A stretch of DNA of 16,849 nt from contig URUF01000043.1 of NCBI GenBank assembly GCA_900550955.1, positions 1 through 16,849 on the forward strand. Direction: 5' to 3'. Numbering within the stretch: the stretch's first letter is position 1; each line of letters begins with the position of its first letter. Shown here piece by piece: positions 13,047 to 16,849 of this stretch. The translations under genes were made by a program, and so were the position numbers. A model generated the notes under the pieces. It was not told the origin of the DNA. It made no database searches and saw only the letters and a list, made by a program, of their open reading frames with translations. The DNA comes from an uncultured Eubacteriales bacterium. GTDB lineage: Bacteria; Bacillota; Clostridia; Christensenellales; Aristaeellaceae.

Positions 13047-13942
13047 TAGCCTTCCCCTCCCGTCAGCGCCAGGAAGATATCCTCCAGGCTCTTTTCGCGC
13101 TGCTCCATGCGCACCACGCCAATCTGCTCCCGCGCCAGCCGCAGGCTTAGCTGCGCGGCCTGCGCATCCTTCACGCTGGGCAATAGCAGCCATTCGCCGT
13201 CCGGCTTGGCGGTGGGAATCAGCGCGGCTGCGCGGGCGTTATCGGTGGTGCGCAGGGCCAAGCTGGCGGCGCTCATGCTGTGCAGGCGCTTCAGGCTGTC
13301 CTGGAACACCAGTACTCCCTTGCGGATCACGCCCACATGCCCGGCCATCTGGTCGATCTCGCTAAGCATGTGGCTGGATACCAGCACCGTCATGCCATAG
13401 CGCGCCGGCAGGGACTTTACCAACGCGCGCATCTCCTGAATGCCCGCGGGATCCAGGCCGTTGGTGGGCTCGTCCAGCAAAAGCAGCCTAGGCCGCCCCA
13501 TCAGGGCGGCGGCAATGCCCAGCCGCTGCTTCATGCCCAGCGAGTACTGGCTCACCCGCTTGCGGGTTTCATGCGTAAGGCGCACGGCGGCAAGCGCCTC
13601 GTCCACCGCGCCTTGGGGCAGGCTTCGCAGCGAGCGGATGATCTCTAAATTTTCCCGCGCGGTCAAATGCCCGTAATAGCTGGGCGATTCGATCAGCGAA
13701 CCCACCTGCCTGAGCAGGCTTAGCCGGTTGCGCGCGTCCATGGGCTTGCCCAGCAGGCAAACCTCGCCCTCCGTGGGGTGAACCAACCCCAGGAGCATTT
13801 TCATGGCGGTGGTTTTTCCAGCGCCATTTGGGCCCAGGAAGCCGTATACCGTGCCCTCCGGCACGCGCAAATCCACGTGATCCACGCTGGTTTCCCGGCC
13901 ATAGCGCTTGGTCAGGTTTTGGGTTACAATGGCGTCGTTCAT
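13046..13942 (-). CDS. Lantibiotic-immunity-type ABC transporter ATP-binding protein (LanF/BcrA)
   Basis: A 298-residue ATPase on the cytoplasmic face, driving the two permeases encoded next. Walker A is GPNGAGKT (37-44), the signature is YSLGMKQRL (133-141), Walker B is LLLLDEP (153-159) and the H-loop is His191. The usual Q-loop glutamine is replaced: SLIESPSYYG (82-91) has Glu85. A Glu at this place, the E-loop, has been described for lantibiotic immunity ATPases (LanF) and favours that family over generic ABC-2 ATPases. The remaining C-terminal 90 residues are the usual BcrA-like extension. The ATG at 13940-13942 has GGAGG about 12 bases upstream, a little long, and homology starts at once. 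First gene of the operon, divergent from the two-component genes and preceded by phased GTAAGGC repeats. Confidence 0.92.
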   Translation of the reverse strand: MNDAIVTQNLTKRYGRETSVDHVDLRVPEGTVYGFLGPNGAGKTTAMKMLLGLVHPTEGEVCLLGKPMDARNRLSLLRQVGSLIESPSYYGHLTARENLEIIRSLRSLPQGAVDEALAAVRLTHETRKRVSQYSLGMKQRLGIAAALMGRPRLLLLDEPTNGLDPAGIQEMRALVKSLPARYGMTVLVSSHMLSEIDQMAGHVGVIRKGVLVFQDSLKRLHSMSAASLALRTTDNARAAALIPTAKPDGEWLLLPSVKDAQAAQLSLRLAREQIGVVRMEQREKSLEDIFLALTGGEG

Positions 13943-13978
13943 AAGTAAGAACGCCCTCCTTTCCTGTGTACGCCGCAT

Positions 13979-13984
13979 ATCATA
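13979..13984 (-). promoter_or_regulatory. -10 element of the lanFEG operon
   Basis: TATGAT on the minus strand, about 37 bases upstream of the lanF ATG. The hexamer 17 bases further up (ACGCCG) does not resemble a -35, which fits a promoter that depends on an activator bound at the adjacent GTAAGGC repeats. Confidence 0.5.
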
Positions 13985-13992
13985 CCGCCCAT

Positions 13993-14032
13993 GCCTTACG
14001 CCGGCGTGAAGCCAGCCTTACATTTGCCTTAC
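13993..14032 (-). promoter_or_regulatory. Phased GTAAGGC direct repeats: likely response-regulator operator
   Basis: GTAAGGC (minus strand; GCCTTAC on plus) occurs at 13993-13999, 14015-14021 and 14026-14032. Spacings are 22 and 11 bp, an exact 11-bp register; the skipped slot (14004-14010) is a degenerate copy with four of seven matches. Seven conserved plus four spacer bases is the layout of OmpR/PhoB-type operators. The array ends eight bases upstream of the lanF -10, replacing the -35, and lies about 17 bases upstream of the regulator's own -35. Confidence 0.7.
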
Positions 14033-14048
14033 GTTTTGCCCTTTCCTC

Positions 14049-14077
14049 TTTCCAGCCCCGCCGGGCGCGGGTATAAT
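14049..14077 (+). promoter_or_regulatory. Promoter of the response regulator gene
   Basis: TTTCCA (14049-14054), a 17-base spacer and TATAAT (14072-14077) give a perfect -10 and four of six matches at -35. It would start transcription about 20 bases before the regulator ATG. Proximity to the GCCTTAC repeats suggests possible autoregulation. Confidence 0.65.
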
Positions 14078-14102
14078 GGAAGCGCATCGAAGGAGGGGTT
14101 CC

Positions 14103-14804
14103 ATGCGCGATATTCATAAGGCGCGGCTTTTGTGTGTGGATGACGAGCCGGAGCTTAGGCGGATGCTTTTCCAAATTTTGCGGGACGAGGGGTATGGCGA
14201 TGTGCGCGTTGCCGCCACCGCGGCCCAGGCGCTTTCGCTTGCGCGGGAAACGCAGCCGCATGCTTTCCTGTTGGACGTTATGCTGCCGGATGGCGACGGC
14301 TTTTCGCTGTTGAAGCAGCTGCGCGCCTTTACGCAGGCGCCCGTGCTGTTCCTGTCCGCCCGCGACGAGGATGAGGCCCGCCTGCGCGGCTTGGGCCTTG
14401 GCGCGGACGATTACATCACCAAGCCCTTTTTGCCCAGGGAGCTTACCCTGCGCCTCAAGGCCGTGCTCAGGCGCACCTACGGCGCGTCCCAAACCGTGGT
14501 TCAGCTGGACCCGGTAAGCGTGGACCTGGAAACAGGCGCCGTGCGCGGCAACGGCCCGGAAAAGGCGCTCACCGCCAAGGAATACGCCCTGCTTGTAAAG
14601 CTCAACGAAAACCGGGGCTGCATCGTCACCATCGACGCGCTGTGCACGGCGGCCTGGCGCGGCGAAAACCTGGGGTATGAAAACACGCTGATGGTGCACA
14701 TGCGCCGCCTGCGGGAAAAAATCGAGGTCGATCCCTCCCATCCGCGTTATCTGATAACCGTGCGCGGGCTGGGCTACCGCCTGCTGAAGGAGGCCAGGTC
14801 ATGA
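14103..14804 (+). CDS. OmpR/PhoB-family response regulator
   Basis: A 233-residue DNA-binding regulator. The receiver domain (8-122) has Asp13 and Asp14, the phosphoacceptor Asp58 (LLDVMLPDGDG), Ser85 and Lys107 (DYITKPF). The C-terminal winged helix (about 135-231) includes LTAKEYALLVKL and ends VRGLGYRLLKE. ATG at 14103 is used because GGAGGGG lies about five bases upstream; an upstream in-frame ATG at 14076 overlaps the promoter -10. It overlaps the kinase gene by four bases (ATGA), so the two are one transcription unit. Given the divergent LanFEG operon and the phased direct repeats between them, it most likely activates the transporter in response to a cell-envelope peptide, as with NisR, SpaR or clostridial CprR. 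The last point is inference. Confidence 0.93.
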   Translation: MRDIHKARLLCVDDEPELRRMLFQILRDEGYGDVRVAATAAQALSLARETQPHAFLLDVMLPDGDGFSLLKQLRAFTQAPVLFLSARDEDEARLRGLGLGADDYITKPFLPRELTLRLKAVLRRTYGASQTVVQLDPVSVDLETGAVRGNGPEKALTAKEYALLVKLNENRGCIVTIDALCTAAWRGENLGYENTLMVHMRRLREKIEVDPSHPRYLITVRGLGYRLLKEARS

Positions 14805-16057
14805 CGCGCCGCATCTGGAAAACCATCGGAGGCTTGACGGCCTTCCTTGCCGGGCTGGTGGCTGTTCTTTTGGCCGCAAACCTTGCGCTGGGAGGGCTTG
14901 CCGTGGCCCGTATTACGCGCGACGGCAAGCGTGTTTCCGTGGCGGAATGCGCCGCGCAGCTCAAGCGTGCCAGCCAGGGCTGGGAGCTGCCCGCAGAAAC
15001 CGCCGCATCGCTAAGGGCCATGGGCTGCTGGGCCATGCTGCTCTCCCCATCGGGCAATGTAGCATGGTCGCAGGACTTGCCTAAGGCCCTTCCTTCGCAT
15101 TACACGCTTTCGGACGTGGCCGCGTTCAGCCGGTGGTATCTGAACGGTTGGCCGGTCAAAACCTGGGCGCACGAGGGCGGGCTGTTTGTGCTGGGCCAGC
15201 CCAAGGGCTCCCTGTGGAAATATGGCTTTGAAACGCCCCTAAGCCAATTTCGCTTTTGGCCGGTTTGGGCCGTTGGGCTGGTACTGGTAAACGCGGCGAT
15301 TCTGTTCGCCGCCGCCGCGCTTTACACCCGCCGCGCCCAAAAGCAGCGCGACGCGGCGCGCGCCGGGTGGATCGCCGCCGTGTCCCACGATGTGCGCACG
15401 CCCCTTTCCACGGTTTTGGGCTATGCCTCCGCGCTGGAAAACGCGGACGGGCTTTTGCCTGAGCAGCGCCGCATGGCTGCCGCCATCTGCCAAAAGGGCG
15501 TGGAGCTGCGCGGGCTGATTGCCGATCTCAACCTCACCAACCGGCTGGAATACGCCATGCAGCCGCTCACGCGCGAATGGGTTTCCCCTGCCGCGCTTAT
15601 CCGCGAGGCCTGCGCCGCCTTCCTTAACGAGGATGCGGACGGGCGCTGGCCCATCCGGCTTTCGCTTCCCCCTGCCCTTGAACCGCTGCGCCTGCACGGC
15701 GACAGGCAGCTAATGCTTCGCATGCTTACCAACCTGCTGCGCAACAGCGCCCGCCACAACCCGGAGGGGTGCGGTATTTCCATAGCGCTTTTCAAGAAAG
15801 GCCGGCGCTGCGATATCATCGTGAGCGATACGGGCCGAGGCTTTACGCCCGGCCAGCTAAACCGGCTCGCCCTGGGCGATTTGCCCCACGGCGAGGGCGG
15901 GCACGGCCTGGGGCTGCGCATTGTGCGCAGCGTTGCCCAGGCTCACGGCGGGCATGCGGCCTTTACCAACGCGCCCGAGGGCGGCGGCCAATGCCGCCTC
16001 ACGCGGCTTGGGCCCTGCAAACGCCTGCGCGCGCCCTCCGTCCCCGTGCGCGGCTGA
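14801..16057 (+). CDS. Sensor histidine kinase
   Basis: A 418-residue membrane kinase partnering the regulator upstream. Two membrane segments (about 10-36 and 152-176) enclose an approximately 115-residue extracytoplasmic sensor region with no recognised fold. The DHp helix has SHDVRTPLSTVLGY with phosphoacceptor His196. The ATP-binding domain has the N box NLLRNSARHN (311-320), G1 DTGRGF (343-348) and G2 GHGLGL (367-372). The start ATG overlaps the regulator's stop as ATGA. The extracellular loop is longer than the very short loop of BceS-type kinases, so direct ligand sensing as in NisK/SpaK-like kinases is more likely than transporter-dependent sensing; this is inference. About 20 residues past the catalytic core form an Arg/Pro-rich tail. 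Confidence 0.93.
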   Translation: MTRRIWKTIGGLTAFLAGLVAVLLAANLALGGLAVARITRDGKRVSVAECAAQLKRASQGWELPAETAASLRAMGCWAMLLSPSGNVAWSQDLPKALPSHYTLSDVAAFSRWYLNGWPVKTWAHEGGLFVLGQPKGSLWKYGFETPLSQFRFWPVWAVGLVLVNAAILFAAAALYTRRAQKQRDAARAGWIAAVSHDVRTPLSTVLGYASALENADGLLPEQRRMAAAICQKGVELRGLIADLNLTNRLEYAMQPLTREWVSPAALIREACAAFLNEDADGRWPIRLSLPPALEPLRLHGDRQLMLRMLTNLLRNSARHNPEGCGISIALFKKGRRCDIIVSDTGRGFTPGQLNRLALGDLPHGEGGHGLGLRIVRSVAQAHGGHAAFTNAPEGGGQCRLTRLGPCKRLRAPSVPVRG

Positions 16058-16066
16058 AACAACCGT

Positions 16067-16095
16067 TTGCGAACCGCCATGGACTGTGCTATACT
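16067..16095 (+). promoter_or_regulatory. Promoter of the LUD-domain gene
   Basis: TTGCGA (16067-16072), a 17-base spacer and TATACT (16090-16095), with an extended TG motif one base before the -10 (16087-16088). The leader is about 30 bases. It shows that the LUD gene is a separate unit from the two-component genes that end at 16057. Confidence 0.75.
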
Positions 16096-16131
16096 GGGTT
16101 CACAAAAAATTGCAGGCGAGGGGGCGTACCT

Positions 16132-16746
16132 ATGGATGCTTTGATTCAACAAGCTGTGAAGGGCATGCACGCCAACGGCTTTGAGGTTGCGGAGGTTCAC
16201 ACGGCGGGGGAGGCGCGCGATTATTTGCTCGCCCACATCGCGCCGGGCAAATCCGTAGGCGTGGGCGGCTCGGTAAGCGTGCGGGACACCGGCGTGCTGC
16301 CCGCCCTGGAGCGTCAGGGCTGCAAGGTATATACCAGCTGGGGCGCGAAGCCCGAGGATGTTCCCATGATCCGTGAAAACAGCCGCAGGGCGGACGTGTA
16401 CCTGTGCTCGGCCAACGCCATTACCAGGGCTGGCAAGCTGGTGCTGGTGGACGGCCTGGGCAACCGCGTGGGCGCGGTGTGCGACGGCCCGCATGAGGTA
16501 TTCTTCGTCGTAAGCCACTCCAAGGTAGTGGACGGCGGCATCAACACAGCGGTGGCGCGCATCAAAAAAACCGCCTGCCCGCAGAATACGCGCCGCTTGG
16601 GCATTGACACGCCCTGCGCCCGCACTGGCAACTGCGGCGACGACGCGTGTGAAAACAGCATCTGCCGCCTCACCCTGGCGGTAGACCGCGTGCCCCGCAA
16701 CCGCAAAATGACGGTTGTGTTTGTGGAGGAAGCCTTGGGGTATTGA
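16132..16746 (+). CDS. LUD-domain protein (LutC/DUF162-like)
   Basis: A 204-residue cytosolic protein of the LUD family, whose best-known members are LutB and LutC of L-lactate oxidation; many clostridial members are uncharacterised. Family signs are GVGGSVSVRDTG (43-54), SANAIT (93-98), VLVDGLGNRVGA (104-115) and VSHSKVV (127-133). A C-terminal cysteine cluster, Cys149, 162, 168, 173 and 178 (CPQN, CARTGNCGDDACENSIC), could hold a metal or iron-sulphur centre, though that is not shown. No lutA- or lutB-like gene adjoins, so a lactate role is not supported. The ATG at 16132 has GAGGGGG seven bases upstream and its own promoter; the frame is open far upstream only because it overlaps the kinase gene. 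A perfect hairpin follows the stop. Confidence 0.88.
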   Translation: MDALIQQAVKGMHANGFEVAEVHTAGEARDYLLAHIAPGKSVGVGGSVSVRDTGVLPALERQGCKVYTSWGAKPEDVPMIRENSRRADVYLCSANAITRAGKLVLVDGLGNRVGAVCDGPHEVFFVVSHSKVVDGGINTAVARIKKTACPQNTRRLGIDTPCARTGNCGDDACENSICRLTLAVDRVPRNRKMTVVFVEEALGY

Positions 16747-16762
16747 GCTTTTCGCTGCGTTT

Positions 16763-16790
16763 GCGGCGCACGCCTGGGGGCGTGCGCCGC
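16763..16790 (+). terminator. Perfect 12-bp hairpin after the LUD gene
   Basis: GCGGCGCACGCC (16763-16774) is perfectly inverted at 16779-16790 around a four-base loop, 16 bases after the stop codon. It lacks a following T run, so it may end transcription inefficiently or protect the 3' end. Confidence 0.6.
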
Positions 16791-16799
16791 TCAAGCCGT

Positions 16800-16849
16800 C
16801 GAAAAAGCTCGCCTGCGGCGATCTTTTCCGCCGAGAGTTGCGCCGTTCG
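16800..16849 (+). repeat. Dispersed intergenic repeat, copy 2 (runs to window end)
   Basis: Aligns with 3631-3679 at about 39 of 50 positions. In this copy the first half folds well: GAAAA...TCGCC pairs with GGCGA...TTTTC around TGC. It begins 54 bases after a plus-strand stop, much like copy 1 (58 bases), and may continue past the window. Confidence 0.6.

Noticed and set aside
15943..16794. Minus-strand frame opposite the kinase end and the LUD gene
   Set aside because: Crosses two real genes and a terminator hairpin; composition is that of a shadow frame.

Overview
The window looks like a chromosomal segment of an anaerobic, GC-rich member of the Clostridia (Firmicutes). The clues are strong AGGAGG-type ribosome binding sites before almost every gene, a reverse-type rubrerythrin, a clostridial-style small P-loop protein, an AddB-type recombination nuclease, and a Firmicutes-type LanFEG transporter with its two-component system. 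Genus cannot be named from sequence alone. Most of the window is visibly GC-rich, with GCG, GGC and CTG codons dominating. The left 1.7 kb is distinctly more AT-rich.

Layout. (1) 1-1710: the 3' end of a tRNA gene with its terminator, then a lower-GC stretch with tandem GGGGTCAAAA repeats, a 57-residue unknown ORF and a secreted Ig-like (BIG2) protein. This looks like the remnant or edge of a tRNA-targeted mobile island, although no integrase is present. (2) 1738-2374: a reverse rubrerythrin on the minus strand, for peroxide and oxygen defence. (3) 2490-3573: two overlapping plus-strand genes for cysteine-rich proteins that share a duplicated short module. Their function is unknown; a spore-coat-like or surface role is a guess. 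They are followed by a 335-base gene-free stretch full of hairpins and one copy of a dispersed repeat. (4) 3909-9400, all minus strand: thrC (threonine synthase), a small conserved P-loop protein that starts with TTG, and addB, which stands without addA. (5) 9525-10874: mnmE on the plus strand, divergent from addB across a long palindrome. (6) 10926-11429: a GNAT acetyltransferase with its own clear promoter. (7) 11553-16057: a lantibiotic-type immunity ABC transporter (lanF, lanE, lanG; minus strand), divergent from a response regulator and histidine kinase pair (plus strand). Between them lie GTAAGGC direct repeats in an 11-bp register, the geometry expected for an OmpR/PhoB-family operator. 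(8) 16132-16746: a LUD-domain (LutC-like) protein with a good promoter, followed by a perfect 12-bp hairpin and a second copy of the dispersed repeat that runs off the window end.

How the parts fit. The one clear multi-gene system is the transporter plus two-component system. The kinase would sense a cell-envelope-active peptide, the regulator would bind the phased repeats, and LanFEG would remove the peptide. No lantibiotic precursor or modification enzyme is present, so it reads as stand-alone resistance. The remaining genes are mostly single-gene transcription units with their own promoters and terminators. The least explained parts are the cysteine-rich gene pair, the dispersed intergenic repeat and the lower-GC island next to the tRNA.
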